A stretch of 64,000 nt of DNA, from positions 93,704 through 157,703 of the forward strand of contig QQSK01000003.1 of NCBI GenBank assembly GCA_003602415.1, in the 5' to 3' direction. The translations under genes and the position numbers were made by a program. Source of the stretch: Candidatus Poseidoniales archaeon (GTDB lineage: Archaea > Thermoplasmatota > Poseidoniia > Poseidoniales > Poseidoniaceae). Below, piece after piece: positions 28,052 through 37,261 of the stretch. The number at the start of each line of letters is the position of its first letter. Within the stretch, counting starts at the first letter, position 1. The notes under the pieces were generated by a model. It was not told where the DNA came from and made no database searches. It saw only the letters and a program-made list of their open reading frames with translations.

Positions 28052-29215
28052 ATGAAAATAGGAGTCCCAATGGAACCTGAAGGAGAAACACGCGTTGCAA
28101 TAGTGCCAGGTAGCATGAAAAAATTGATGAAAGCCGGATTTGAAGTAATTGTCGAAAATGGGGCTGGAAATAATGCAAATTATTCGGATTCCGAATATAC
28201 TGAGGCAGGTGCAACTATGGCAGACAGAACATCGGTTATGTCGTGTGAAATTATCATTTCAATTCGACTTCCAGATGTGAAGGAATTATCTGAGGGTCAG
28301 ATTATTGCTTGTGTAGCAGATCCATTTCGCCATCCAGAAAAAGTCAATCAATGCATAGAGGGAGGAATTACATTGATGAGCATGGATATGATTCCTCGGC
28401 GTTTGTCTCGTGCCCAATCAATGGATGTAAATTCAAGTCAAGATAACCTTGCAGGCTACAAGGCAGTGTTGTTGGGTGCATCTCATGTCCCTCGTGGAAT
28501 TCCAATGATGACAACATCTGCTGGTACTGTTAGACCTGCTAAAGTTGTCATAATGGGGTCTGGAGTTGCTGGTTTACAAGCAATTGCGACAGCAAAGAGA
28601 ATTGGAGCTGTTGTTTATGCTTCAGATGTTAGGAAGTCTGCCGCTGAACAAATCGAGTCAGTTGGTGGAAGGTTCATCGAAGTAGATGGAATGGATGATT
28701 TCGAAGATGAAGCAGGATATGCAAAGCCCCTAACTCCTGAATTTATTCAGAAAGTTAACGACACAGTTTGTGAAGTGGCTAGTGATGCCGACATTATCGT
28801 TACCACCGCTAGAATTTTCGGAAGACCTGCACCAATAACCGTACCTGAATCTGCGGTTAAAAATTTCAAATCAGGAGCAGTCGTAGTTGACATGAATGCT
28901 GATGTTGGTGGTAATTGTGAACTGACCAAAGCAGGTGAAATTCACACTACTGAAAATGGAGTTATCATCGTGGGCACTTCAAACCTGCCAGGTACTTTAG
29001 CAAACACAGCATCAATGTTGTACTCAAATAATCTTACAACATTTATCACAAGTTTAGTTGACAAAGAAGATGGATTCCAAATCTCAGAAGATGATGATGT
29101 TCTAGTTGGCGCACCGGAAGGAAATGACTTCCATGTCCCAGGAATGGGAGGAGTGCTGATTTGTAAGGATGGAGAAATGCATCCTAAGCAGACTCGACTA
29201 GGAGGTGTTCTCTGA
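28052..29215 (+). CDS. pntAA: NAD(P) transhydrogenase alpha subunit, domain I
   Basis: MKIGVPMEPEGETRVAIVPGSMKKLMKAGFEVIVENGAG...; followed by pntAB/pntB. Confidence 0.93.
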   Translation: MKIGVPMEPEGETRVAIVPGSMKKLMKAGFEVIVENGAGNNANYSDSEYTEAGATMADRTSVMSCEIIISIRLPDVKELSEGQIIACVADPFRHPEKVNQCIEGGITLMSMDMIPRRLSRAQSMDVNSSQDNLAGYKAVLLGASHVPRGIPMMTTSAGTVRPAKVVIMGSGVAGLQAIATAKRIGAVVYASDVRKSAAEQIESVGGRFIEVDGMDDFEDEAGYAKPLTPEFIQKVNDTVCEVASDADIIVTTARIFGRPAPITVPESAVKNFKSGAVVVDMNADVGGNCELTKAGEIHTTENGVIIVGTSNLPGTLANTASMLYSNNLTTFITSLVDKEDGFQISEDDDVLVGAPEGNDFHVPGMGGVLICKDGEMHPKQTRLGGVL

Positions 29216-29523
29216 TGACTCCTGAAATGTTAATTGGTTCAATTACTCTGTTTGTACTATCGATTTTCCTTGGTGTAGAATTGATCACCAAAGTTCCAGC
29301 AATGCTTCACACTCCACTGATGAGTGGTGCAAATGCAATTTCAGGAATCAGCGTAGTTGGCGCCCTATTGGGAGCAAACGTTGCATTCGAAGGAGGAGAT
29401 ACATTGGTATCAGGAATTCTAGCATTTGTTGCATTGGTTTTAGCAATGATCAACGTAGTCGGTGGCTTCGCAGTCACAAATCGAATGTTGAATATGATTG
29501 CTGGTAAGAAGAGAGGTGCTTGA
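29215..29523 (+). CDS. pntAB: NAD(P) transhydrogenase alpha subunit, TM part
   Basis: VELITKVPAMLHTPLMSGANAISGISVVGALLGA. Confidence 0.93.
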   Translation: MTPEMLIGSITLFVLSIFLGVELITKVPAMLHTPLMSGANAISGISVVGALLGANVAFEGGDTLVSGILAFVALVLAMINVVGGFAVTNRMLNMIAGKKRGA

Positions 29524-29524
29524 A

Positions 29525-30946
29525 ATGTTTGAAGATTGGGTAGCTTTCGGATATTTACTATCTGCTGTTCTCTTTGTTTTCGGATTAAAGAAACTAGGTC
29601 ATCCTCGAACTGCTCCTCGTGGTAACCAATATGGTATGATGGGAATGGCAGTAGCCGTAATCACCACGATTATCGACATGCATTTCCTTCCAGATGGAAT
29701 TGTTGGATGGACCATTATCGGTTCAGGAATTCTAATCGGGTCGATTATTGGTTACATCATGGCTGTCAAAGTAGAAATGACTGGGATGCCTGAAATGGTA
29801 GCTCTGTTCAATGGATTTGGCGGTGCTGCATCAGCACTTGTAGCACTTTCCGAAACATGGAAGTGGATAGAAAACACAGCACCTGAACCAGGACTTGCAA
29901 CAACGGTTACAGTCGTAGCCGCTGGATTATCTGCTCTGGTAGGGTGGATGACACTTACCGGTTCACTTCTTGCTATGTACAAACTCAAAGGCGGTATCGA
30001 GGTATTCGGCAAATGGATTAGGACACCTACATGGGGCCCAGCATGGCTAAACCCTGTCAAAGGATTGCTATTTGTATCGGTTCTAGCATTGATTTACCTT
30101 TCAATTGAAGACCCTACAAACACAGATTATCTTTGGGGAATAATCGCAATATCATGTGTTTTGGGAATAATTCTGGTTCTACCAATTGGTGGAGCAGACA
30201 TGCCGGTTGTAGTAAGTCTGCTAAATTCACTATCAGGAATTGCTGCAGCGTTCACAGGTTTCATCATAAACAACAGTGTTCTAATTGTTGCTGGAAGCCT
30301 TGTTGGGGCATCCGGTCTTATTCTGACAGTTATCATGTGTAAGGCAATGAACCGACAATTGATCGATGTATTGTTCAAATCATTTGGCGGTAGTGAGAAG
30401 CAAGAACTTACCCGTACCAAGGTAGGTAGCGATGCTGATGAAGTAGCGATGATGGCAGATGGAGCTCAGAAGATTATCATCGTCCCTGGATACGGAATGG
30501 CGGTAAGTCAGTGTCAACATCAAGTTAAGGAATTTGCTGACCTAATGGCTGATAAATTCGATACTGAAATCAAGTATGCAATTCACCCTGTTGCTGGTCG
30601 AATGCCAGGACACATGAACGTACTATTAGCAGAAGCAAATGTACCATATGAACAGCTTATTGAAATGGATGAAATTAACCCGGAGTTCTCTGATTGTGAT
30701 ATGGCGATTGTCATTGGAGCAAACGATACATGCAATCCTGCAGCAAGAACCGGTGAAGGGCCACTTGCTGGAATGCCAATTATCGATGCAGATCAAGCTA
30801 GAACTGTCGTGATTATCAAGAGAAGTCTATCGGTTGGATATGCTGGTGTTGACAATGATTTGTTCTATGAAGATAAGACAATGATGTTGTTCGGCGATGG
30901 TAAAGCAATGATGACTGATTTGAATAACGCAATCAAGGATTTGTGA
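29525..30946 (+). CDS. pntB: NAD(P) transhydrogenase beta subunit
   Basis: LKKLGHPRTAPRGNQYGMMGMAVAV...IIIVPGYGMAVSQCQHQVKEFADLM...YAIHPVAGRMPGHMNVLLAEANVPYEQL. Confidence 0.95.
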   Translation: MFEDWVAFGYLLSAVLFVFGLKKLGHPRTAPRGNQYGMMGMAVAVITTIIDMHFLPDGIVGWTIIGSGILIGSIIGYIMAVKVEMTGMPEMVALFNGFGGAASALVALSETWKWIENTAPEPGLATTVTVVAAGLSALVGWMTLTGSLLAMYKLKGGIEVFGKWIRTPTWGPAWLNPVKGLLFVSVLALIYLSIEDPTNTDYLWGIIAISCVLGIILVLPIGGADMPVVVSLLNSLSGIAAAFTGFIINNSVLIVAGSLVGASGLILTVIMCKAMNRQLIDVLFKSFGGSEKQELTRTKVGSDADEVAMMADGAQKIIIVPGYGMAVSQCQHQVKEFADLMADKFDTEIKYAIHPVAGRMPGHMNVLLAEANVPYEQLIEMDEINPEFSDCDMAIVIGANDTCNPAARTGEGPLAGMPIIDADQARTVVIIKRSLSVGYAGVDNDLFYEDKTMMLFGDGKAMMTDLNNAIKDL

Positions 30947-30963
30947 TTTTAGCATACCCAATA

Positions 30964-30981
30964 CCGCCCCTATAGGGGCGG
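30964..30981. terminator. 18-bp perfect palindrome CCGCCCCTATAGGGGCGG, candidate terminator hairpin after pntB
   Basis: Read directly, 18 bp after pntB stop in an A/T-rich intergenic region. Confidence 0.5.
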
Positions 30982-31027
30982 CATAAAGTGACAATGTTCA
31001 ATAGGGAACCACAGGTGGCCTTAGTTA

Positions 31028-31981
31028 ATGTCCCGTAGGCTAACCTTCCTGCTGGTTTCGACACTTGTCATACTTCTGGCTGCTCCAGCCTTTGGTAATT
31101 CACAAGGACCACCATGGACCCGCATAGATAGCGACAGAATTCTTGTGGAGGAAGGATGTACTTGCCACGGTGCTGGCGGTTCACCATCGTCAGAGATTAT
31201 CTTGTCGATTAGTGGAGTTCCACGAGTCTATGAAACAGGTGAGACATATCCTATGACCATCAGCCTTGCACACCAGTCGTACAATTCAGGTGGGTACATG
31301 ATTTGGGATTACGCTGATGGAAATTTCACACCAGGTGATGGATCAAAATATGTTGCTGAATCCAATGGTGCATTGTCTCACGATAGTGTAGGCAATGACT
31401 GGGTAATCGATTGGACTGCTCCTGCAGAAGATGCTGGAGACATTCACTTTTCATTAGCAGGAAATGTTGTTGATGGAAGTGGCGCTCCTGATGCCGGCGA
31501 CCATTGGACGATTCTGACATTCACTGTCAATGCCCCTGATACTGCAACTGCTGATGCAGATGTTAGTTTGAGAACAATTAGTGTTGGAGATTATGAATCA
31601 CTATTTGGTCAGAAATCTGCTGAAGAGATTGAGGCTGAAAAGCAGGCTGAAATCGCAAATGATTACTTTGTTCAAGGGAATCTATACTTCTGGACCACAC
31701 TATCAATTTTGATTGTAGCAGCTGTAATTCAAGGAGAGTTCTACGAGCGAAGATTTGGCGGAGGCCCTCCACACTTGGATATGAGGCTAGCATTACCTCA
31801 AGGAATTCGACGCGGTGCTGTCACGCTAGGTCTTGCAATTGGATTTGGATGGGCAATCGACACAGCCTTACCTTGGGGATACACGCTGGTGATTGGTATG
31901 TGTATGCTGTGGGGTATATTCGGAGTTTACCGAACTGTTGTTCAAGCACGTGCCGAAGAATTGCCAATGGATATGGTTTGA
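31028..31981 (+). CDS. Secreted/membrane protein with CxCH motif and Reeler/choice-of-anchor-V-like domain
   Basis: Signal peptide, 'VEEGCTCHGAGGSPSSEIILSISGVP..YETGETYPMTISL' resembling choice-of-anchor V/Reelin-like family, C-terminal TM pair. Confidence 0.65.
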   Translation: MSRRLTFLLVSTLVILLAAPAFGNSQGPPWTRIDSDRILVEEGCTCHGAGGSPSSEIILSISGVPRVYETGETYPMTISLAHQSYNSGGYMIWDYADGNFTPGDGSKYVAESNGALSHDSVGNDWVIDWTAPAEDAGDIHFSLAGNVVDGSGAPDAGDHWTILTFTVNAPDTATADADVSLRTISVGDYESLFGQKSAEEIEAEKQAEIANDYFVQGNLYFWTTLSILIVAAVIQGEFYERRFGGGPPHLDMRLALPQGIRRGAVTLGLAIGFGWAIDTALPWGYTLVIGMCMLWGIFGVYRTVVQARAEELPMDMV

Positions 31982-31985
31982 TAAC

Positions 31986-33281
31986 ATGAATGATTTGCAC
32001 CTGTCTAGCGATGACAGGAGCAGTATTCAGTCACATCTGGACGAGTTTGCTAGAAGATTTACTTCAATCGTAATTCTTGTAATCATACTAACCATAATTT
32101 GGTCAATCTCAATAGATGAAATTCTGCATTATGTTCTGCTAAAATTAGACCCATGTGCAGATAATTGCATCAACATCTATTCTCCTGATGAGTGGGCAGG
32201 TACAAGATGGTTAAGTGCCTCATTACTAGGACTATTTACAGCAGCGCCTTATGCAATGGTCCAAGCATATTCTTTTGCAAGACCTGGCCTTTTACCTAGT
32301 GAAAGGAAAGCATTTGTCTCTTGGATGGTGATCATGTGGGGTCTGGCTTTTTCATCACTATTTCTAACTATTACAGAATTCCTACCATGGCTATACGCCT
32401 ACGGACATTCATTCAATGACGATACTGGATTAATTGGCATATATGATGCTGCTGAGATGCTTAGAATCTCTATTTCGATTGCTTGGGCAATAGTTCTTGT
32501 TTTAGCTGCTATGACCATAGTAATCGTAGCTGGGCTTTCCAAATTATTGTGGTCAGGCAATGCAGGATGGTGGAGGTTACGGATTCATGGGGTAATGTTA
32601 ATGTTACTTTGGCTAGTCATTCCATCCGGTCTACCAGGATTACTCTTCACTCTAACTATTCTTGCATCTGGCATAGTAGAATTAGTGGGATGGAGAACAT
32701 TTAGGGCACCAATGCCTGCAGGATTTGGTTTGAAGGAATTGCTGGATTATGAAGGTGGCACTCATCGTGTGCTTTACGTAAATTGTTCATGTAATGGAAC
32801 ATCACCAGAAATTACTCCATTGAATGGGATGGGACAGGTGTCATATCGTGCTGTTTGTAGGAGCACTGATGAACAGAACAACTTGATTGATGTAGTGAAA
32901 AGATATGGTGTAAACAAAGTCATATTTTCAGGATGTGTTGTAGATTCATTACCTGTCCAATATGTTGACTCTCTACGTTTCTTGGGCTGCAAATGTGATT
33001 CGCTAGATTTAGCACATTTGAGCGTTATCAGAACCGATGAAAGATTGATTGATTATCAAATTGCTATGTCGAGTTTAGTCGGCCCATGGAGTGAAACTGC
33101 AGCAAACAAAAGATGCTTGAATATTTTAGAAAATGAAAATATAAATTCCATACATTATGGCCCAAAGATTCCATTCGGTCTAAATTTACAGAAAGATGAA
33201 GTTTGGATTGGTAGCGCAAACGATTCGTTGATTAAAGAAATCAAAGAAATGGGATATTCATTGACTTATCATAGCAATTGA
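31986..33281 (+). CDS. TatC-like multi-TM protein fused to a C-terminal Cys-rich domain
   Basis: 'SIQSHLDEFARRFTSIVILVII' and 'FTAAPYAMVQAYSFARPGLLPSERKAFVSW' match TatC; C-term 'VLYVNCSCNGTSPEITPLNG...CRSTDEQNNLIDVVKRYGVNKVIFSGCVVDS...LRFLGCKC'. Confidence 0.65.
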   Translation: MNDLHLSSDDRSSIQSHLDEFARRFTSIVILVIILTIIWSISIDEILHYVLLKLDPCADNCINIYSPDEWAGTRWLSASLLGLFTAAPYAMVQAYSFARPGLLPSERKAFVSWMVIMWGLAFSSLFLTITEFLPWLYAYGHSFNDDTGLIGIYDAAEMLRISISIAWAIVLVLAAMTIVIVAGLSKLLWSGNAGWWRLRIHGVMLMLLWLVIPSGLPGLLFTLTILASGIVELVGWRTFRAPMPAGFGLKELLDYEGGTHRVLYVNCSCNGTSPEITPLNGMGQVSYRAVCRSTDEQNNLIDVVKRYGVNKVIFSGCVVDSLPVQYVDSLRFLGCKCDSLDLAHLSVIRTDERLIDYQIAMSSLVGPWSETAANKRCLNILENENINSIHYGPKIPFGLNLQKDEVWIGSANDSLIKEIKEMGYSLTYHSN

Positions 33282-33309
33282 TTCATACAGAATAACAGTC
33301 ACATTAGGG

Positions 33310-35364
33310 TTGATGCGACCATCAATTGGCTGGCCAATCGCAATCATTCTCGCTCTAATGAGCGTGGGTGCATTTGTTAATGGTGAGGCTCTAAATGAAT
33401 GGGTTGAAGAACACGCAATCAGTATTGGTCAAGAAGAAGAGGGGCCATTGGTTGGAATTTCTGAAAACGAAAAATGGTTTGTTGTCCTAATCGATTTCCC
33501 AGATCAAAACGAGCCTGAAAATTGTGATCAGCAGCGTGCATCCAATTTGATTGATGATGGTGCTTCTGATTATATGGTTCAAGGAATTGGTCCAAATTCC
33601 AATTTAGAAATCGACTATCATGATAGAATTGTTACCACCAATTTTGGCATGGCAGACTATGGTCATGATGTTGATGGGGAAAATGACGTAGGACGTAACG
33701 GAGTAAGCCCTCATACACTAGCGCAAGAGGTTGTTGAAAGCATAGATGATGAAGTGACTTGGGAAAAATATGACCTCAATGATGATGGTTGGGTTGACCG
33801 TTTCTTAATTCTTCATTGCACGAAACCACAAGAAGACGGTAGTGGTGCATCATCTCGAATTTGGTCTCACTTTTCATCGATTGAAGAAATTGTAGATTTG
33901 CCTAACGATATGAAGATTGCACATTACACAATTGCTAGTCAACACTCATCCAACAATTTTGGAACTGTTATGCACGAGATGTATCACCAACTCGGAGCCG
34001 CAGATCTTTATCCTGTTCATGATTCAACGGTTAACCAAGTTTGGAAGGGCGTTGGAAAATGGGATATTATGGCCAGTGGAAATTGGAATGGTAACGGATT
34101 ATGGCCAGCGATTCCAACCAGCCCAAGTATCGAACTTGTAGGTGGAGAAAGGCATCAAGATGTGATGCTGAATTGGCTACCGGGTGAAAATTGTGTAGGC
34201 CCTGTTATTGAATTACAAGGTCTTTCACAAGGTGGCAAGTCACTGAAAATACCAATCGGTGATGAGGAATTTGTATGGATTGAATACCGTAGTGATTTTG
34301 GATATGATAGCCACCTTCCAGGAAATGGAATTCTTGTTCTTCAGCAAGATTTACGTTCAGGAAGTGTTGAAGATAATTTGATCAATTCGCATCCAGAAAG
34401 GGCTTGGCTAAAGGTAATTGAGGCCGATGGAGAACAGAACATGGTTGCTGGAAACAATGAGGGTGAAGCAACTGATTTGTTCTGGGATGAAGACACATTT
34501 GGTGCAGATGGAATAATCATTAGAAATAGGGATGGAGTTTTGGTGGATTGGACAGCAAATGTTACTGTCGATAATGGTACGCCATCTGTGGAATTTAGTT
34601 CTCTTGAATGTGGACACATAACAGACATCGATTTGCCAGACCATGGCTCAATCTTAACACCTGAAGATAATATCCCAATCACAGTAGATTGTGAAGGAAT
34701 TAACTATGACTTAGTCAGTAGTGATGGAAGACAAATACAGGTAGAAGATGATGAAATTGTATTTTCATCACCAGGAAATGTCGGTGTCATCGGAATAATT
34801 ACTGGAACTATTTCGTGTGATGTTGGAACTCCAATAGATATCAGGCATGAGTTTGAGATTTTAGGAAATATTCCAATTGAGACTAGCTTTGAGTCATATA
34901 TTCCAGTAATAGAATCTACATCACTCGATGTTCCGGTTGAACTAGTTGGCGATTCTTCTCAAACCTGGTTGATAGGAATAGATGGGGCGCTATCAAGAAT
35001 TGCTACCACAGATAGTAGCATGAAATTATCAGAGGGTTCCAGTATTCCACTCAACATAAATCCTGAAGGATTACTTCAGGAAGGAATGTATGTGAAAGGA
35101 CAGATTATTATTGCATCGGATTCAGGACACAGATACACAATTGAAGTTGAATTAATTGCTGGAGATGAAGAAGATTCCACTTTCGAAGAATGGACAAGCC
35201 CTGCTAAATTGATTCCAATAGCATTAGTTCTTAGTGCGTTATGGGTAGCTTTAGGAATTTCTTCACCTACCAGGCAAGTGCCTACTGATGAGCAAGAAGT
35301 TCCATCCATCTCTGTCCAGAGCGATGACCCATCCTTTGTTGACCCCTTCGGCGAGTCTTACTGA
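33310..35364 (+). CDS. M6-like secreted metalloprotease with C-terminal TM
   Basis: GTVMHEMYHQLGAADLYPVH (HExxH), upstream 'IWSHFSS'; signal peptide and C-term TM 'KLIPIALVLSALWVALGI'. Confidence 0.8.
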   Translation: MMRPSIGWPIAIILALMSVGAFVNGEALNEWVEEHAISIGQEEEGPLVGISENEKWFVVLIDFPDQNEPENCDQQRASNLIDDGASDYMVQGIGPNSNLEIDYHDRIVTTNFGMADYGHDVDGENDVGRNGVSPHTLAQEVVESIDDEVTWEKYDLNDDGWVDRFLILHCTKPQEDGSGASSRIWSHFSSIEEIVDLPNDMKIAHYTIASQHSSNNFGTVMHEMYHQLGAADLYPVHDSTVNQVWKGVGKWDIMASGNWNGNGLWPAIPTSPSIELVGGERHQDVMLNWLPGENCVGPVIELQGLSQGGKSLKIPIGDEEFVWIEYRSDFGYDSHLPGNGILVLQQDLRSGSVEDNLINSHPERAWLKVIEADGEQNMVAGNNEGEATDLFWDEDTFGADGIIIRNRDGVLVDWTANVTVDNGTPSVEFSSLECGHITDIDLPDHGSILTPEDNIPITVDCEGINYDLVSSDGRQIQVEDDEIVFSSPGNVGVIGIITGTISCDVGTPIDIRHEFEILGNIPIETSFESYIPVIESTSLDVPVELVGDSSQTWLIGIDGALSRIATTDSSMKLSEGSSIPLNINPEGLLQEGMYVKGQIIIASDSGHRYTIEVELIAGDEEDSTFEEWTSPAKLIPIALVLSALWVALGISSPTRQVPTDEQEVPSISVQSDDPSFVDPFGESY

Positions 35365-36210
35365 AAGACAAACACCTTCCCAATTCTTGGGTGAGTCATC
35401 TTCCATTTGCATTAACCATGGAGCGTGGTCAACATCAACAGGTGTTGAGTATACCCTCCATCTACAGCCATACTTGAAACCGGGTCTAACCAACAATCCA
35501 CGATTATTTAGTTCATCAAATAAATTGGTAACAGGATTGGATATTCCGTTTATCCAATCTAATTCATCATCACGCAGAAATTTTCTCGAGAGATGTTCAA
35601 CTCCTAACATTGGGTGATCATCTTTGCTAGCAGGCTTGACATTTCCAGTTGGATTAATTATTGAAAGACGATACATTGTAACATCCATTTCATCATCCAC
35701 GATGGCAATTTCGTTCATCATGCCTTTTGCTGAAATTTCACGAGTCCAATCAAACAATTCACTGATGTTTAGTTCATCACCAGTGCGAGCCCATCTAACA
35801 GAGGCCACTGGTTCACTTTTGGAGGGATGAGACTCCCTAGCCCAGCGTAACCATTCACCATCGACAGGAACTACCTTATCTCCTGCATTTCTTACAACAT
35901 CATATGCTACAACTTTATGAGCAAAATCAGGGTTTTCTTCAAGTCTCTCATCAACCCAACCCTCTGGTAGCGGTAAATGTCTATGCCAATGACAAAACAT
36001 CAATTCCTCTTCACTAACAACAATTCCACCATCGATTGGCTTTCCCAAAGCCGATTTTTGGTACAACCGATTTGACAATGGTGCTGCTATGAACCATCCA
36101 TCTTCATGAGGCTCAGGTAAAGGGTTTACTTTGGTTGGCGCACCGTCCTGTGACAAACCTATGGGTCGTGTCGGTCTGACCCTTGGTTTGGACTTACGCC
36201 CTTCTGACAT
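35263..36210 (-). CDS. endA: tRNA-splicing endonuclease EndA (single-chain duplicated type)
   Basis: C-term GFKYGCRWRVYSTPVDVDHAPWLMQM...SVRLAEGVNKGWVIA carries the Y/H/K catalytic triad pattern; 315 aa length fits two fused repeats. Confidence 0.85.
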   Translation of the reverse strand: MSEGRKSKPRVRPTRPIGLSQDGAPTKVNPLPEPHEDGWFIAAPLSNRLYQKSALGKPIDGGIVVSEEELMFCHWHRHLPLPEGWVDERLEENPDFAHKVVAYDVVRNAGDKVVPVDGEWLRWARESHPSKSEPVASVRWARTGDELNISELFDWTREISAKGMMNEIAIVDDEMDVTMYRLSIINPTGNVKPASKDDHPMLGVEHLSRKFLRDDELDWINGISNPVTNLFDELNNRGLLVRPGFKYGCRWRVYSTPVDVDHAPWLMQMEDDSPKNWEGVCLSVRLAEGVNKGWVIALDRDGWNFLLISRHLPGR

Positions 36211-36273
36211 GTACTAACCCACAGTGACCAGTCTTATTTGCCTCCCCCTTTCTCATAACTATCGGGGAGAGGT

Positions 36274-37233
36274 ATGGTTGATGGTTACCTCGGCACAATG
36301 ACAACCGAAGAGAGGATGTTATTGCACCTGTTTGACAATCCTCTTCCTGAGGGTCATTGGGAGGCCCCATCTGCAATTACTCAGGCTGGTATTTCAGCAG
36401 CAGTGCATGTTCAAAGAAAGCATGTTCCTAGAACTCTAAAGAGACTGGAAAATCGTTCGGAATTGATCACTGGGCAGCGTCATGTCCCAGGTGCAAGGCA
36501 AAGAAGACGAGTATATGGGCTGACACCCAGCGGTCGTGAAAGAGCCGGACAACTCCGCGAGAAAGTACTGAGTATAATAGTCATAAAAAATGGTGAAAAG
36601 GTTGTATTAGGAACTCTTCGAGCAGGTGGACAAATGACTCTTGACTTACTTTCGCACGTCGATGAAGGTTTGGTATTTTATGATGAACCTGTCATTTCAC
36701 CCGTTTCAAATCCTGAAGGAGTCGCATCTCTGGATGCACAAGCTGGTGAAAGCCTTGTGAGAAGAATTCTTGCTAGAGCATGGGAAGATGGTAAAATCAC
36801 TAAGGATGAACAACATTTGATCTCAGAAGTTGTGGATTTCGTTGGAATGCATCCCGATAGAGTTCGAAGACTCTCAGATGAAGCAAGAAGGTCTCAAAAC
36901 GCCCCTCCACCTGAAGATGTTTATCTTGATATGTTGAGACAGGCATTAATCGATGGCGAGATTATCGAAGATGAAATCGCATTGTTAACTACGATGCGTG
37001 AAGCATTCGGTATCGACATGAAAACACATGATGAATTGCTTAAAGAAGCTCGCAAAGACCCGATTCTAGACGATGCAACTATGACATACAAAGCTACATT
37101 AATCACAGCATTAGAAGATGGAATGATTACTTCTGATGAGGCCGCAATGTTAACTACATTAAGAGAGAATTTGGGAATCACAGATTCAAGACATGCAACC
37201 TTGTTAGCAGAATTGTTAGACAGAGATGATTGA
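36274..37233 (+). CDS. Winged-helix protein with three tandem TerB-like helical modules
   Basis: N-term wHTH 'GISAAVHVQRKHVPRTLKRLENRSELI...RRRVYGLTPSGRE'; C-term three ~45 aa repeats 'A.EDGKITKDEQHL / ALIDGEIIEDEIALL / ALEDGMITSDEAAML'. Confidence 0.65.
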   Translation: MVDGYLGTMTTEERMLLHLFDNPLPEGHWEAPSAITQAGISAAVHVQRKHVPRTLKRLENRSELITGQRHVPGARQRRRVYGLTPSGRERAGQLREKVLSIIVIKNGEKVVLGTLRAGGQMTLDLLSHVDEGLVFYDEPVISPVSNPEGVASLDAQAGESLVRRILARAWEDGKITKDEQHLISEVVDFVGMHPDRVRRLSDEARRSQNAPPPEDVYLDMLRQALIDGEIIEDEIALLTTMREAFGIDMKTHDELLKEARKDPILDDATMTYKATLITALEDGMITSDEAAMLTTLRENLGITDSRHATLLAELLDRDD

Positions 37234-37261
37234 AAAAGAGGAAGCCTCCGGAGTGGAAAAT

